From Stenotrophomonas raiganjensis (SeqCode) (GTDB lineage Bacteria > Pseudomonadota > Gammaproteobacteria > Xanthomonadales > Xanthomonadaceae), in the NCBI RefSeq assembly GCF_030658505.1, contig NZ_JAUTXR010000118.1:1-64000 (forward strand): a DNA stretch of 64,000 nucleotides, written 5' to 3'. Made by a program: the position numbers and the translations under genes. Every line of letters starts with the position of its first letter. Position 1 is the first letter of the stretch. The notes below the pieces were generated by a model that saw only the letters and a program-made list of their open reading frames with translations, searched no databases and was not told the DNA's origin. Positions 46,938 to 56,731 of the stretch are shown in pieces.

Positions 46938-47438
46938 GTGACTGAAGCCCCCCTGACCTCCCCACCCAGCGATGCCTGGCAGTCCCTGCCGCAACGCGCC
47001 GCCCGCCTCGCTGCGCTGGAAGGCGCTTTCGGTGGCCTGTTCGTGCCGGGCCTGCCACTGGCCGCGGCCGCCTGGTTCTTCGATCTTCCCGGCGACCTGT
47101 GGACCGCTGCCCTGGGGTTGCTGACCGGCATCGCCTTCGGTGCGTGGCTGGGCCGGCGGCGCATGACCCGCACCCGCTGGCGGTTGGATGCACAGGGCCT
47201 GGGCCTGCGCCGTGACCTGATGTGGCAACTGGAAACGCGCATCCCCATTTCGCGCGTGCAGCACCTGGATCTGCGTCGCGGCCCGCTGGAGCGCCGCGCC
47301 GGGCTGGCTACGCTGATCGTGCACACCGCCGGTACCCGCATGAGCGCGGTCACCGTCAGCGGCCTGGATGAAGCCGACGCCGAACGCCTGCGTGACACCC
47401 TGTCCCATCAGCTCGACCAGGACGCCGACGCCCTGTGA
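46938..47438 (+). CDS. YdbS-type PH-domain membrane protein
   Basis: The 166-residue protein has two hydrophobic segments (VPGLPLAAAAWFF, AALGLLTGIAFGAW) and a bacterial PH-2 domain from about 80 (RWRLDAQGLGLRRDLMWQLETRIPISRVQHLDLRRGPLERRAGLATLIVHTAG). It starts at GTG 46938 after GGAGCCCGC, the best ribosome site in frame. Its last codons overlap the start of the next gene by 4 bp. Together they resemble the YdbS/YdbT pair, linked in other bacteria to resistance against certain antimicrobials through an unknown envelope effect. Confidence 0.85.
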   Translation: MTEAPLTSPPSDAWQSLPQRAARLAALEGAFGGLFVPGLPLAAAAWFFDLPGDLWTAALGLLTGIAFGAWLGRRRMTRTRWRLDAQGLGLRRDLMWQLETRIPISRVQHLDLRRGPLERRAGLATLIVHTAGTRMSAVTVSGLDEADAERLRDTLSHQLDQDADAL

Positions 47439-48979
47439 GCCTGCCACCGCCCCTGCCTGCATCGCTGCCCGCCAGTGGCGAGGACCATCGCCTGCACCCG
47501 TGGTCGTGGCTGTTCGTGCTGCTGATGCAGCTGCGCCACTACTTCCTGCCACTGGTCGCGCTGCTGGTGTTCGGCCAGCGCGGCGATCGCGATCCGATGT
47601 GGGCACAACTGGTCCCGCTGCTGGCGGTTGCGGCCCTGGTACTGGTATCGGTGCTGCAGTACCTGAGCTACCGCTACCGCATCGGCAAGGATGCGATCAC
47701 CGTGCGAAGCGGCCTGTTCGCGCGCAACCGGCGCGAGATCCCGTTCGCCCGCATCCACAACGTGGAGGTCCGGCAGAATCCGCTGCACCGCCTGTTCGGC
47801 GTCGCCGAACTGCGGCTGGAATCGGCCGGCGGCGTGCGTCCGGAAGCCGAAATGCGGGTGCTGAAGCTGGACCAGGCGCTGGCACTGGAACGATTGGTGC
47901 GCCAGCGTGGGCAGGCAGCGGACGCTGCCGGCAGCATCGCCGCGCCCTCGATCACCGATACCGATATCGACGCCGGGCACGTGCTGCTGCGCCTGTCGAG
48001 CTGGGACGTGGTGCGCATGGGCCTGCTTTCAAACCGCGGCTGGGCACTGGCCGTGGCCGCCATCGGTGTCCTGTTCCAGACCGTGCCACGGTCGATCATG
48101 GACGATGCCCTGCAGCGCGGTGGCCGCGAGGCCTTCGGCTACGCCAGCCACCTGCACCCCGGCGTGGCGGGCGCGGTGCTGCTGCTGGCCGCCGCCCTGC
48201 TGCTGGGCTGGCTGGCGCTGCGCGTGTTGTCGGTGGTGCTGACCCTGCTGCGCTATCACGGCTTCATCCTCAGCGAGCAGGAACGCCGCCTGACCGTCTC
48301 GGCCGGTCTGCTCAGCCGAACCCGCAGCAGCGTGGCGCGTCGTCGCATCCAGGCGTGGACACTGCGCGAAGGCACCCTGCATCGCTGGTTCGGCCTGCGC
48401 CAGCTGGGCGTCGACAGCGCTGCCGGTGGCCCCTCACGCGAGGCGGAGCGCGCCCTGCGCGAACTGGCGCCGCTGGCAACCCGGGAGCGTTGCACGCAGC
48501 TGGTGCAGCACCTGGTGCCACACCTGCAATGGCCACCTCCGCAGTGGCACTCCATTCCGCAGCGCGGCCGATGGCGGTTGTGCCTCGGCGCACTGGTGCT
48601 GGTGCCGCTGCTGGCCGCCGCCGCGTACTGGCGCTGGGCATCGTGGGGGCTGCTCGTGCTGGCCTGGCTGCCGGTCGCACTGTGGGTCGCACACCGGCAG
48701 ATGGCACGCATGGGCTGGTACCTGGACGACCACTACGTAGCGGTGCGGGGCGGCTGGTGGAAACGCTGGTGGCGCTGGGCCGAACTGGACAAAGTGCAGG
48801 GGCTGCGCCTGCAGCGCTCGCCGCTGGACAAGCTGCTCGGCACCAGCAGCCTGCAACTGGATACCGCGGGTGCGCACGGCGACGTGGCGCTGACCCTGCA
48901 CTACCTGCCGCAGGCACAGGCCCAGCAGGTGATGGAGCGGCTGGCCGCGGCGCTGGCACGGCGCAGGCTGCGCTGGTGA
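47435..48979 (+). CDS. YdbT-type protein with three PH-2 domains
   Basis: The 514-residue membrane protein has a TM pair near the N-terminus, then PH-2-type domains at about 80-150 (YRYRIGKDAITVRSGLFARNRREIPFARIHNVEVRQNPLHRLFG), 275-340 (YHGFILSEQERRLTVSAGLL... WFGLRQLGVDSAAGG) and 425-500 (MGWYLDDHYVAVRGGWWKRWWRWAELDKVQ), with further TM pairs between them. Its GTG start overlaps the stop of the upstream PH gene by 4 bp, so the two are translationally coupled. A SMAG element follows the stop. Confidence 0.86.
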   Translation: MSLPPPLPASLPASGEDHRLHPWSWLFVLLMQLRHYFLPLVALLVFGQRGDRDPMWAQLVPLLAVAALVLVSVLQYLSYRYRIGKDAITVRSGLFARNRREIPFARIHNVEVRQNPLHRLFGVAELRLESAGGVRPEAEMRVLKLDQALALERLVRQRGQAADAAGSIAAPSITDTDIDAGHVLLRLSSWDVVRMGLLSNRGWALAVAAIGVLFQTVPRSIMDDALQRGGREAFGYASHLHPGVAGAVLLLAAALLLGWLALRVLSVVLTLLRYHGFILSEQERRLTVSAGLLSRTRSSVARRRIQAWTLREGTLHRWFGLRQLGVDSAAGGPSREAERALRELAPLATRERCTQLVQHLVPHLQWPPPQWHSIPQRGRWRLCLGALVLVPLLAAAAYWRWASWGLLVLAWLPVALWVAHRQMARMGWYLDDHYVAVRGGWWKRWWRWAELDKVQGLRLQRSPLDKLLGTSSLQLDTAGAHGDVALTLHYLPQAQAQQVMERLAAALARRRLRW

Positions 48980-48988
48980 GCCCTGCAG

Positions 48989-49013
48989 GTAGTGCCGGCC
49001 GCGGGCCGGCACT
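48989..49013. repeat. SMAG-type palindromic repeat
   Basis: GTAGTGCCGGCC-GCG-GGCCGGCACT: GTAG head followed by a perfect 10-bp stem with a three-base loop. It lies 10 bp after the YdbT-type gene stop and 24 bp before the convergent glycosyltransferase stop, so it can serve as a hairpin transcript end for both genes. Confidence 0.8.
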
Positions 49014-49037
49014 GCCGCGAGCGGGATCAGCGAGGCA

Positions 49038-50093
49038 TCAACGTCGCGAGGGGCCCCAATACCCCAGGTCCTTGCGGATCTGCAGGTCGCGTACCCAGCT
49101 GCCGAACGGCTTGCGCCGCAGCGGGCCCATTTCACCGGCCAGGAAGTCCTCGGTCGCCGCGATCACCCGCTCGCTGGACCGGCCATCGCGATACGGATGG
49201 ATGGCATCGGCGTAGCGCACGATCTCCGCCTGCAGCGTGGCATCCGGGTGCAGCGCGCGCTGCAGCATCGCCGGCAGCTGCACCGGGTCATCGAAGTCGA
49301 TCATGTGCGGTTTCGGCACGCGGTTGCGGAAGGTCACCACCGGCTTGTGCTGGACGATGAACTCCGAAACGATCGACGAGGTGTCCGACAGCAGCACATC
49401 GGCGGCGCGTTGCGCGGCCATCACCTGCTCCGGCTCGATGAAACGGGCATTGGCACCGGCCAGCGCGCGATAGCGTTCAAACAGTTCCGGCGGGCACTTC
49501 GGATGCAGGGTCAGCAACCAGTAATGGTTGCCGGCGGCGATATCAGCGGCAATCTGCGCATGCAGGTGCGGGGCCGCACTGAGCCGCTCGGTGAAGGTGG
49601 AGCCGAACAGGATCACCGGGCGTCCAGCGGCCGGTGCACGCAGCGTGGCACTCTCTCCGCCGTCATCGCGGAACAGCGGGTCCAGCTTCGGCCAGCCGGT
49701 CTCGGCCACTGCGAAGTGGCCCTGCAGCGCCGCGATCTCGCGGAACGGTGCGGTGGTGGCCGGGCCCTGCGTGCAGTACAGGTCGAACATGCCACGCACC
49801 CGGAAGTGGCCGCGCGCACTGTCCCGCTTCTCCACGTTGAAGCCGTGGAACAGCTGCACCTTGGCCCCCGAAAGGAAGGTCGGCACCCAGTTGGCGGCGC
49901 TGAACACCGCCCGCGGGCGCATTGCCAGGGCCTGCTTGAGGCCGGCATTGGGCACCCCCGGCAGGCTGCTGCCGGCCGCGCCACCCTCGAACCAGGCCGC
50001 CACCTCCTGCCCGGAGGCGTGCAAGGCCTGCGCCAACGGGGCGAGAATAGGCAGCGCATAGCGCTCCGTCGCAAACAACAGGTACCCGGCCAT
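49038..50093 (-). CDS. CDP-glycerol glycerophosphotransferase-like envelope transferase
   Basis: This 351-residue protein has a GT-B-like layout. The N-terminal part reads MAGYLLFATERYALPILAPL. A central VQLFHGFNVEKRDS carries the conserved H-G pair of the CDP-glycerol glycerophosphotransferase family, and the nucleotide-binding half includes LLTLHPKCPPELFERYRAL and LLSDTSSIVSEFIVQHKPVVTFRN. It probably transfers a phospho-polyol or sugar in surface polysaccharide synthesis. The start at 50093 was chosen for its GGAGG ribosome site at 5 bp. The start overlaps the divergent glycosyltransferase start, so its promoter lies inside that gene. Confidence 0.82.
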   Translation of the reverse strand: MAGYLLFATERYALPILAPLAQALHASGQEVAAWFEGGAAGSSLPGVPNAGLKQALAMRPRAVFSAANWVPTFLSGAKVQLFHGFNVEKRDSARGHFRVRGMFDLYCTQGPATTAPFREIAALQGHFAVAETGWPKLDPLFRDDGGESATLRAPAAGRPVILFGSTFTERLSAAPHLHAQIAADIAAGNHYWLLTLHPKCPPELFERYRALAGANARFIEPEQVMAAQRAADVLLSDTSSIVSEFIVQHKPVVTFRNRVPKPHMIDFDDPVQLPAMLQRALHPDATLQAEIVRYADAIHPYRDGRSSERVIAATEDFLAGEMGPLRRKPFGSWVRDLQIRKDLGYWGPSRR

Positions 50094-50094
50094 C

Positions 50095-50913
50095 ATGTCC
50101 TCCACGACCGCTCCCATCGAACGGCCTCGCATCTCGGCGTGCATTATCGCGTTCAACGAGGCCGGCTGCATCGGCGACTGCCTGGCCTCGCTGGCCTTCT
50201 GCGATGAGATCGTGGTGGTGGACTCGCATTCCACCGACGCCACGGTGGCCATCGCCGAGGCTGCCGGCGCCCGCGTGCTGCAGCGCCGGTTCGAGGGCTT
50301 CCGCAGCCAGAAGGCATTCTGCGTCGAGCAGGCCAGCCACGACTGGGTGCTGTGCCTGGATGCCGACGAGCGGATCAGCCCAGAGCTGCGCACGGCCATT
50401 GAACAGGCACGTGACGGTGGCTTCGCCGGCCACGCCGGCTACCGCTTCGCCCGCCTGTCGGAGTATTTCGGCAAGTTCCTGCGCCACGGCAACGCCTACC
50501 CGGACCGGGTAATGCGCCTGTTCGACCGCCGCCAGGGAGGCTGGCGCGGCAAGCGCGAGATCCACGAGGCGGCCAGCGTCGACGGCAGCGTGGGCACCCT
50601 GCGCGGTGACCTCATCCACTACCCCTACCGCTCGCTGCAGCAGCAGCTGGCCAAAACCGAGAAGTACGCTCGGATGATGGCCGAGCACGAGTTCGCGCGC
50701 GGCAAGCGGGCCACGCTGGGCAAACTGGTGCTGGCCCCGGCCTGGCGATTCTGGCGCGGCTTCGTGTTCCGGGGCGGATTCCGCGACGGCTGGCATGGCC
50801 TGGTCTATGCCTATGTGCGCGCCAACTATGTGCGGCAGAAAACCATCATGCTGTGGATGCTGGGCAACGGCCAGGCGGTGGCGGACCCGACGGCGCCTGC
50901 GGAACGGTCCTGA
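50095..50913 (+). CDS. Family 2 glycosyltransferase (WaaE/KdtX-like)
   Basis: The 272-residue enzyme opens with PRISACIIAFNEAGCIGDCLASL, a GT2 Rossmann-like strand, and carries the LCLDADERISPEL metal/nucleotide motif (about 85-97). The rest (YFGKFLRHGNAYPDRVMRLF, REIHEAASVDGSVGTLRGDLIHYPYRS) resembles WaaE-type beta-1,4-glucosyltransferases of LPS core. Its ATG (50095-50097) overlaps the divergent gene's start region (CATCATG). It is followed after 43 bp by another glycosyltransferase. Likely role: core or surface polysaccharide assembly. Confidence 0.9.
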   Translation: MSSTTAPIERPRISACIIAFNEAGCIGDCLASLAFCDEIVVVDSHSTDATVAIAEAAGARVLQRRFEGFRSQKAFCVEQASHDWVLCLDADERISPELRTAIEQARDGGFAGHAGYRFARLSEYFGKFLRHGNAYPDRVMRLFDRRQGGWRGKREIHEAASVDGSVGTLRGDLIHYPYRSLQQQLAKTEKYARMMAEHEFARGKRATLGKLVLAPAWRFWRGFVFRGGFRDGWHGLVYAYVRANYVRQKTIMLWMLGNGQAVADPTAPAERS

Positions 50914-50956
50914 GCCGGCTGTGTCACACTGACCGCGCGGTGCCCGAAGATCCCCC

Positions 50957-52078
50957 ATGAAAATCCTGTACACCAACTTCCACTACGGCGACGGTGGCGG
51001 CCACACCACGTACATCGTGTCCCTGGCGCGTGCGCTGCATGGCCGGCACACGCTGCACGTCGCGGCCCCCGCCGACAGCCGCCTGCTGCGCACCGTTGCC
51101 GAAGAGGGCATCGCGACCGTGCTGCCGATGGCCTTCGGCAGCGGCCTGCCGACCCTGCCGCAGCAGCTGGCCGAACAGCGCACGCTGCGGCGCCTGGTGC
51201 GTGAGGAGGGCATCGACCTGGTCCATGTCAACGGCGCGCGTGATCACCGCTTCGTGATGCAGGGCCTGCTCGGCATGCACCATCCGCCGATCATCCTCAC
51301 CAAGCACAACAGCAAGCCGACCAACACCCTGGGCAACACCTTCCGTGCCCGCTTGGCCACCGACCGCGTGATCGCCGTGTCGGCCGATACCCGGCGCCTG
51401 CTGGAACAAGGTCCGTACAGGCGCTGCCCCATCGATGTGGTGCGCAACGGTGTCGACCTGGGGCACTACTCGCCGTTGCCGGCCGGCAGCGGGCTCGCAC
51501 TGCGGCGGCAGTGGACGCAGGATCCACAGGCGCTGGTGCTGGTAAGCAATGCCGGCACCGACGATTACAAGGGCTGGATCGATCTGGCCCGGGCCATGTC
51601 GCGGCTGCCGGCGGACGTACGTCCGCACGTGCACATGGCCGTGGCCGGCCACCCGCCCAGCGAGCAGCAGCTCGAACAGGTGCAGGCGCTGGGAGAGGTC
51701 GCCACACGGGTTCACTTCACCGGCCTGCTGGAAGATACCCGCGTGCTGATCGCCGCCGGCGACGCCGGCTTCGTGTTGTCCCACGACGTCGAGACGATCT
51801 CCTTCGCGTGCCGGGAAATGATGGCCAGCGGCAAGCCGATGCTGGTCAGTGACTATGCCGGCCTGCCGGAGAACATCGAACAGGGCGTCGACGGCTGGGT
51901 GGTCGCCACCCGTGACATCGACGCCATTGCCCGGCAGGTAGCGGCGCTGTACGCACAGCGCGATGTGTTGCCGGAATACGGCCGCGCGGCACGGCTGCAT
52001 GCCGAGCGCGAGTTCGGCCTGCAGACGTTCGCCGAAGCCACTCTGGCCAGCTACCAGGCAGCACTGGCCGGGCGCTGA
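50957..52078 (+). CDS. GT4-family glycosyltransferase
   Basis: The 373-residue protein has a GT-B fold. The N-terminal domain has MKILYTNFHYGDGGGHTTYIVSLARAL; the C-terminal has VRVHFTGLLEDTRVLIAAGDAGFVLS and SFACREMMASGKPMLVSDYAGLPENIEQG, the EX7E-type donor-binding motif. Length and motifs fit the GT4 family, often involved in LPS or capsule. It is 43 bp downstream of the GT2 gene and convergent with the ArnT-like gene (18 bp). The sugar cannot be predicted. Confidence 0.9.
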   Translation: MKILYTNFHYGDGGGHTTYIVSLARALHGRHTLHVAAPADSRLLRTVAEEGIATVLPMAFGSGLPTLPQQLAEQRTLRRLVREEGIDLVHVNGARDHRFVMQGLLGMHHPPIILTKHNSKPTNTLGNTFRARLATDRVIAVSADTRRLLEQGPYRRCPIDVVRNGVDLGHYSPLPAGSGLALRRQWTQDPQALVLVSNAGTDDYKGWIDLARAMSRLPADVRPHVHMAVAGHPPSEQQLEQVQALGEVATRVHFTGLLEDTRVLIAAGDAGFVLSHDVETISFACREMMASGKPMLVSDYAGLPENIEQGVDGWVVATRDIDAIARQVAALYAQRDVLPEYGRAARLHAEREFGLQTFAEATLASYQAALAGR

Positions 52079-52096
52079 GCTCCGCTTTCCGCGCGT

Positions 52097-53818
52097 TCAG
52101 TCGACAAAGTCGGGCCCCTGCAGGCGGCGCTCGCGCTCACGTTCCGCCGCCGACGGCTGGCAGCTGCCGACGACCGCATCGGCGGGCACCAGCCACCAGC
52201 GGCGACGATTGGAAATGCCCGCCATCCCGGCCCGCGCACGATCAATGCAGGCCAGCATCGCATCCTCGTTCACCAGCAGCCAGCGCCGCTGCGGCACCAG
52301 GCGCTGCCAGCGCACAGCGGCCTGCAGCTGCTCATGCCAGCGGTCCTCGAAACCGAAGGTGGCCGCCGGGCGATCAGCCATCAGCAGGTTCTGCTCTTTC
52401 CACGCCACCAGCCCCAGCTCGGCGTCCGGTCCGATGCGCTCGCTGACTTCACGCATCAGGCCACGGGCCGAACTCGAATCATTCAGCAACGGATATCCGA
52501 CCAGGCCGTACAGCACCCAGACCACGCTCAGGGCCGAGGCCAGTGCAAGATGGCTGCGACGCCGCCCAGCCACCCACAGGGCCAGCGCCCCCCAGAGCCC
52601 CATTGCCAGGATCGCCCAGGCCAACGCGTCGGTCGCACCCGGCGGCAACCCACGGCCATGGGTGAGGTTCACCTCGAAGTGCGGATCGCCCAGCAGCGCA
52701 AGCACCCCGACCAGGCTCAGCCCCCCTGCCAGCACAGCGGCGAATCCCCACAGAACCCCCTGCACATCCCTGCGCTTCAGCAGACCGGGCAGCAGGGGCG
52801 CCAGCGCCAGGCAGAACATCGGCAACGCTGGCAGGATGTAGACATCGCGCTTGCCCTGCGGAATCGAGAAGAACAGCACGACCAGCCCCCACCAGGCCAG
52901 CGGCAGCAGATAGCGGGGATCACGACGGCGCAGGCGCCGGCGCCATGCCGGAATCGCCCACGGCAGCGCCAGGAACGCCGGGATCCACATCGACGGCATC
53001 ACACCGAAGAAGTACCACCACGGCTGATGATGATCCCAGGAGTGCGTGTAGCGACGCGCCGTCTGCCGGAACAGGATGTCGTTGATATAGGCACGGTACT
53101 CTTCCGACCCGGTGCCCAGTCCGGCCAGCAGCATCGGGGCCAGCCACAACGACACCGCCAGCAGGAACGCCAACGGCGCAAGCCAGAACCGGGCATCGCG
53201 CACATGCAGGCAAACACGGGGCCACTGCAGGGCCGCAGCGATGGCGGCCGGCACGATCATCAGCAGCGCCAGCATGCCCACGCCCTTGGTGATCACTCCG
53301 ATGCCCGCGAAGAACCAACCCAGCCACCACCAGCGCCAGGCAGGGCCCAGCAACAGGTGGCGCAGCAGGCCATAGTTGGCCAGGGTGATGAACAGCACCA
53401 GCAGCGGGTCGATCTGCGCCTTCTTCGCCTGGAAGGTGAACTGCAGCGCGAACAGCAGCGTCCATCCCGCGTACAGCCCCACCTGCCGCGTCCACAACCG
53501 GCGACCGAGATCGACCACGCACCACAGCGTGCCCAATGCCGCCAGCAGCGATGGCAGCAGGAAGGCTACGCGCCAGTGGCCGATCACGCCGTACAGCGTG
53601 GCCTGCCACCACATCAGCATGGGCGGCTTGTCCGAATACAGCTCGGTGCCACGGTGCGGGAACAACCAGTACCCGCTGTCGACCATCTGCTTGGCCACCA
53701 GCGCGAAGCGTGGCTCGTCCGAAGGCCACGGATCGCGGAGACCGAGACCGGCCCCCAGCACCAGCAGGGCCATCACCACGAACAACCACGTCTGGCGCGA
53801 CGCGTGGGTTTTCAGCAT
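52097..53818 (-). CDS. ArnT/PMT-like membrane glycosyltransferase
   Basis: The 573-residue protein has about twelve membrane segments and the first periplasmic loop with PWPSDEPRFALVAKQMVDSGYWLFPHRGTELYSDKPPMLMWW, which carries the acidic pair (DE) and the YSDKPP stretch typical of the ArnT/PMT superfamily using undecaprenyl-linked sugars. It could add L-Ara4N or another sugar to lipid A or another envelope acceptor. No arn operon is present in the window. It is downstream of rsmB (23 bp) on the same strand and may be co-transcribed with def-fmt-rsmB. Confidence 0.85.
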   Translation of the reverse strand: MLKTHASRQTWLFVVMALLVLGAGLGLRDPWPSDEPRFALVAKQMVDSGYWLFPHRGTELYSDKPPMLMWWQATLYGVIGHWRVAFLLPSLLAALGTLWCVVDLGRRLWTRQVGLYAGWTLLFALQFTFQAKKAQIDPLLVLFITLANYGLLRHLLLGPAWRWWWLGWFFAGIGVITKGVGMLALLMIVPAAIAAALQWPRVCLHVRDARFWLAPLAFLLAVSLWLAPMLLAGLGTGSEEYRAYINDILFRQTARRYTHSWDHHQPWWYFFGVMPSMWIPAFLALPWAIPAWRRRLRRRDPRYLLPLAWWGLVVLFFSIPQGKRDVYILPALPMFCLALAPLLPGLLKRRDVQGVLWGFAAVLAGGLSLVGVLALLGDPHFEVNLTHGRGLPPGATDALAWAILAMGLWGALALWVAGRRRSHLALASALSVVWVLYGLVGYPLLNDSSSARGLMREVSERIGPDAELGLVAWKEQNLLMADRPAATFGFEDRWHEQLQAAVRWQRLVPQRRWLLVNEDAMLACIDRARAGMAGISNRRRWWLVPADAVVGSCQPSAAERERERRLQGPDFVD

Positions 53819-53841
53819 GGGACTCGAAACGGCAGCGGGGG

Positions 53842-55173
53842 TCAGGCTGCTTTTATCAGACGGGCGTAGAAGAAACCGTCAGCATCGTTGTCACCCGGCA
53901 GTCGCTGGCGTGCCACACCCTCGCAGTCCACGCCGAATGCGTCGCCCAGCGGCTGCGCCACGGCGTCCGGATGCCACTTCAGGAACGCCCGCACCTGATC
54001 GATGTTCTCGGCACGCAGGATCGAACAGGTGGCATACAGCAGCACGCCGCCCGGGCGCAGCATCGACCAGCAGGCTTCGAGCAGGCGCGCCTGCACACCG
54101 ACCAGTGCATCGATGTCTTCTGCGCGACGGTGGAACATCACATCCGGTTGGCGACGGATCACCCCGGTAGCCGAACACGGTGCGTCCAGCAGGATCGCGT
54201 CGAACGGCACACCGTCCCACCACGAACCCGGATCGCTGGCATCAGCGGCCAGCGTCTGTGCCTGCCCCCCCACGCCGGTACGGGCGTAGGTGTCGCGTGC
54301 CCGGGCCAGCCGGCGCGCGTCGATATCCAGCGCCAGCAGGCGCAGGCTGGGGTCGCGCTCCAGCAGATGGGCCGACTTGCCACCGGGTGCCGCGCAGGCA
54401 TCCAGCACGCGTGCGCCGGGCACCGGCGCCAACGCGTCGGCGGCGCACTGTGCAGACAGGTCCTGCACCGACAACGCCCCCTCGGCGAAGCCGGGCAGCT
54501 GGTTCACGGCGATCGGCGCCGCCAGGCGCAACGCGTCAGCGCACAACGCGCTGGGTTCGGCGGCAATGCCGGCCTCGGCCAGCGCCGCCAGCGCCTTGTC
54601 GCGGCCACCGTGCTGGCGGTTGGCGCGCAGCCACAGCGGTGCCGGCTGCAGGCTGGCGTTGAAGATCGCCTCGGCCTGGGCGGGCCAGTCGTGCTCGATG
54701 GCGTCGGCCAGCCATTCGGGGAAGGCCTCGCGCGCGGGCTGCTCCGGGAAACCTTGGCGCTGCGCACGACGCAGGATCGCGTTGACCAGGCCGGCCTGGC
54801 GCTCGCGGCCCAGCGCGCGCGCGGCATCGACCGTGGCCGACAGCGCCGCGTGCGCCGGCAGCGCCAGCACATCCAGCTGGGCGAAGCCGACCATCAGCAG
54901 CGTGCGCAGGTCGGCGTCACGCGCCGACAGCGGCTTCTGCATCCACGACTGCAGCGCAGCGTCATAGGTGCTGCGACGACGCAGCACCGCGAAACACAGT
55001 GCCTCCAGCAGCGCACGGTCGCGGCTGTCGGCCAGCTTGGGCAGCGCCCAGGCCAGTTCGGCCTTCAGCGAACGGCCACGGGTGAACACCTGAGCCAGCA
55101 CGCGTGCAGCCAGCATGCGCGTCGCTGCGCCCGGCGCCGCCTTTGCAACGGAGACATCATTCTGCTTCGACAC
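53842..55173 (-). CDS. rsmB: 16S rRNA m5C967 methyltransferase
   Basis: The 443-residue protein has the N-terminal NusB-like domain ([47 protein letters not shown]) and a C-terminal Rossmann methyltransferase. Its motifs are [20 protein letters not shown] (SAM site), [16 protein letters not shown] (motif IV Cys) and LLYATCSI (motif VI Cys). It starts at GTG 55173, three bases after the fmt stop, with AGGAG upstream. Third gene of the def-fmt-rsmB operon. Confidence 0.96.
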   Translation of the reverse strand: MSKQNDVSVAKAAPGAATRMLAARVLAQVFTRGRSLKAELAWALPKLADSRDRALLEALCFAVLRRRSTYDAALQSWMQKPLSARDADLRTLLMVGFAQLDVLALPAHAALSATVDAARALGRERQAGLVNAILRRAQRQGFPEQPAREAFPEWLADAIEHDWPAQAEAIFNASLQPAPLWLRANRQHGGRDKALAALAEAGIAAEPSALCADALRLAAPIAVNQLPGFAEGALSVQDLSAQCAADALAPVPGARVLDACAAPGGKSAHLLERDPSLRLLALDIDARRLARARDTYARTGVGGQAQTLAADASDPGSWWDGVPFDAILLDAPCSATGVIRRQPDVMFHRRAEDIDALVGVQARLLEACWSMLRPGGVLLYATCSILRAENIDQVRAFLKWHPDAVAQPLGDAFGVDCEGVARQRLPGDNDADGFFYARLIKAA

Positions 55174-55176
55174 CGC

Positions 55177-56100
55177 TTACGCTCCTGCGCGCAGATCGCG
55201 GCGGGCATTGAGGTAGTCGGCGGCGGTGATCGCCTTGCCGCCTTCACGCTGCAGCGTACGCAGGCGCAGCGCGCCCTGCCCGCAGGCGATGTCGATGCCA
55301 TCGCGGCCGGCGGCCAGTACGGTGCCCGGCGCTTGGCCATGGTCCGCCTCCAGCGCCACCGCGCCGTGGATGCGCACGCGTTCACCGGCCAGCATCGCCT
55401 CGGCGATCGGCCACGGATTGAACGCGCGCACGGTGCGCGCCAGCGCGCCCGCGTCCTGCGCCCAGTCCAGCTTCGCTTCGGCCTTGTCCAGCTTGTGTGC
55501 GTAGGTCACGCCCTGCTCCGGCTGCGGCCGTGCGATCGGCTTGATGCCGGCGCGCAGCAGGCCCAGGCCATCGGAGAGTACCTGCGCGCCCAGCTCGGCC
55601 AGCTTGTCGTGCAGCTGGCCACCGGTATCGGTGGCAGCGATCGGCAGCTCCTGGTGCAGCAGCACCGGGCCGGTGTCGAGGCCGGCCTCCATCTGCATCA
55701 GGCAGACTCCGGTCTTCGCATCGCCGGCCTGGATCGCACGCTGGATCGGCGCGGCACCGCGCCAGCGCGGCAGCAGCGAGGCATGCACGTTCCAGCAGCC
55801 GTGGGTCGGAATGGCCAGCACCGCCTTGGGCAGGATCAGGCCATAGGCCACCACTACCATCAGGTCCGGCTGCAGGTCGCGCAGCTGCTGCTGCGCAGCG
55901 TCGTCCTTCAGCGACTCCGGCTGGTAGACCGGAATGCCACGGGCCACGGCTTCGAGCTTGACCGGCGACGGTGCCAGGCCGCGACCACGGCCGGCCGGGC
56001 GGTCAGGCTGGGTGTAAACGGCCACCACCTCGTGATGGCGCGCCGCTGCGCGCAGCGATGACACCGCGAACTCCGGCGTACCGGCAAAGACAATCCTCAT
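55177..56100 (-). CDS. fmt: Methionyl-tRNA formyltransferase
   Basis: The 307-residue enzyme formylates initiator Met-t[21 protein letters not shown] is the typical N-terminus. [18 protein letters not shown] is the catalytic SLLP/formyl-binding motif (about 108-125). The C-terminal domain holds [15 protein letters not shown] and FNPWP. The ATG at 56100 is chosen over an in-frame extension that lacks homology. It overlaps functionally with def and rsmB in one operon; the 118-bp gap to def carries GC-rich palindromes. Confidence 0.97.
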   Translation of the reverse strand: MRIVFAGTPEFAVSSLRAAARHHEVVAVYTQPDRPAGRGRGLAPSPVKLEAVARGIPVYQPESLKDDAAQQQLRDLQPDLMVVVAYGLILPKAVLAIPTHGCWNVHASLLPRWRGAAPIQRAIQAGDAKTGVCLMQMEAGLDTGPVLLHQELPIAATDTGGQLHDKLAELGAQVLSDGLGLLRAGIKPIARPQPEQGVTYAHKLDKAEAKLDWAQDAGALARTVRAFNPWPIAEAMLAGERVRIHGAVALEADHGQAPGTVLAAGRDGIDIACGQGALRLRTLQREGGKAITAADYLNARRDLRAGA

Positions 56101-56139
56101 GGCTACCCCACTTGCAGGATGGATTCGTGCAGGAAAGAA

Positions 56140-56187
56140 AACGGCGCCGTCGGCCGGCGCCGTACAGCCCGCGCGCCGCGCGGGCAC
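56140..56187 (-). repeat. GC-rich double hairpin between def and fmt
   Basis: Two palindromes lie in the 118-bp gap: ACGGCGCC-GTCGGCC-GGCGCCGT (about 56140-56162) and GCCCGCGCG-CC-GCGCGGGC (about 56168-56187). They lie between two co-directional operon genes, so they may be processing or stabilising structures rather than terminators. No T tract follows. Confidence 0.5.
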
Positions 56188-56218
56188 GGGCCACCCCGAG
56201 GGCGGCCCGGATGGGCGA

Positions 56219-56731
56219 TCACGCCACGTGCTTGCGCTGCTTGGCCAGCTTCTTGCGCACCATCTCGCGCTTGAGCGGCGACAGATAGTCGATGAACAGC
56301 TTGCCGTCCAGGTGGTCCATCTCGTGCTGGATGCAGGTGGCCAGCACTTCGCCGGCCTCCAGCTGCTGTTCCTGGCCGTTGCGGTCCAGGTACTTCACGG
56401 TGATGGTGTCGGCACGGGTCACGTCGGCGAAGATGCCCGGGACCGACAGGCAGCCTTCCTGGTACACCCGGCCCCCGTCCTTGGCGACGATTTCCGGGTT
56501 GATGAACACATGCGGTTCATTCTTTTCTTCACTGACGTCGATGACCATGAAGCGCTTGTGCACGTCCACCTGGGTGGCGGCCAGGCCGATGCCCGGGGCG
56601 TCGTACATGGTCTGGAACATGTTGTCGATCAGTTCCTGGAAGGCCGGCGTGGTGACTTCGGCAGCTTCGATCAACGCGGCCTTGGTGCGCAGGCGCGGAT
56701 CGGGGAACTCGAGAATGGGGAGAAGGGCCAT
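56219..56731 (-). CDS. def: Peptide deformylase
   Basis: The 170-residue metalloenzyme removes the formyl group from nascent proteins. All three family motifs are visible: [17 protein letters not shown] (metal Cys) and QHEMDHLDG (metal His pair and catalytic Glu). It is first in the def-fmt-rsmB operon. The ATG at 56731 ([14 protein letters not shown]) matches the family start. It is divergent from the LysM gene, with 126 bp between starts. Confidence 0.98.
   Translation of the reverse strand: MALLPILEFPDPRLRTKAALIEAAEVTTPAFQELIDNMFQTMYDAPGIGLAATQVDVHKRFMVIDVSEEKNEPHVFINPEIVAKDGGRVYQEGCLSVPGIFADVTRADTITVKYLDRNGQEQQLEAGEVLATCIQHEMDHLDGKLFIDYLSPLKREMVRKKLAKQRKHVA

Noticed and set aside
44349..47606. 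1085-codon minus-strand open frame across lpxL, ribA and PH-domain genes
   Set aside because: The sequence is repetitive (His/Gly/Arg-rich) and spans four real genes on the plus strand. It is a shadow of their codon usage.
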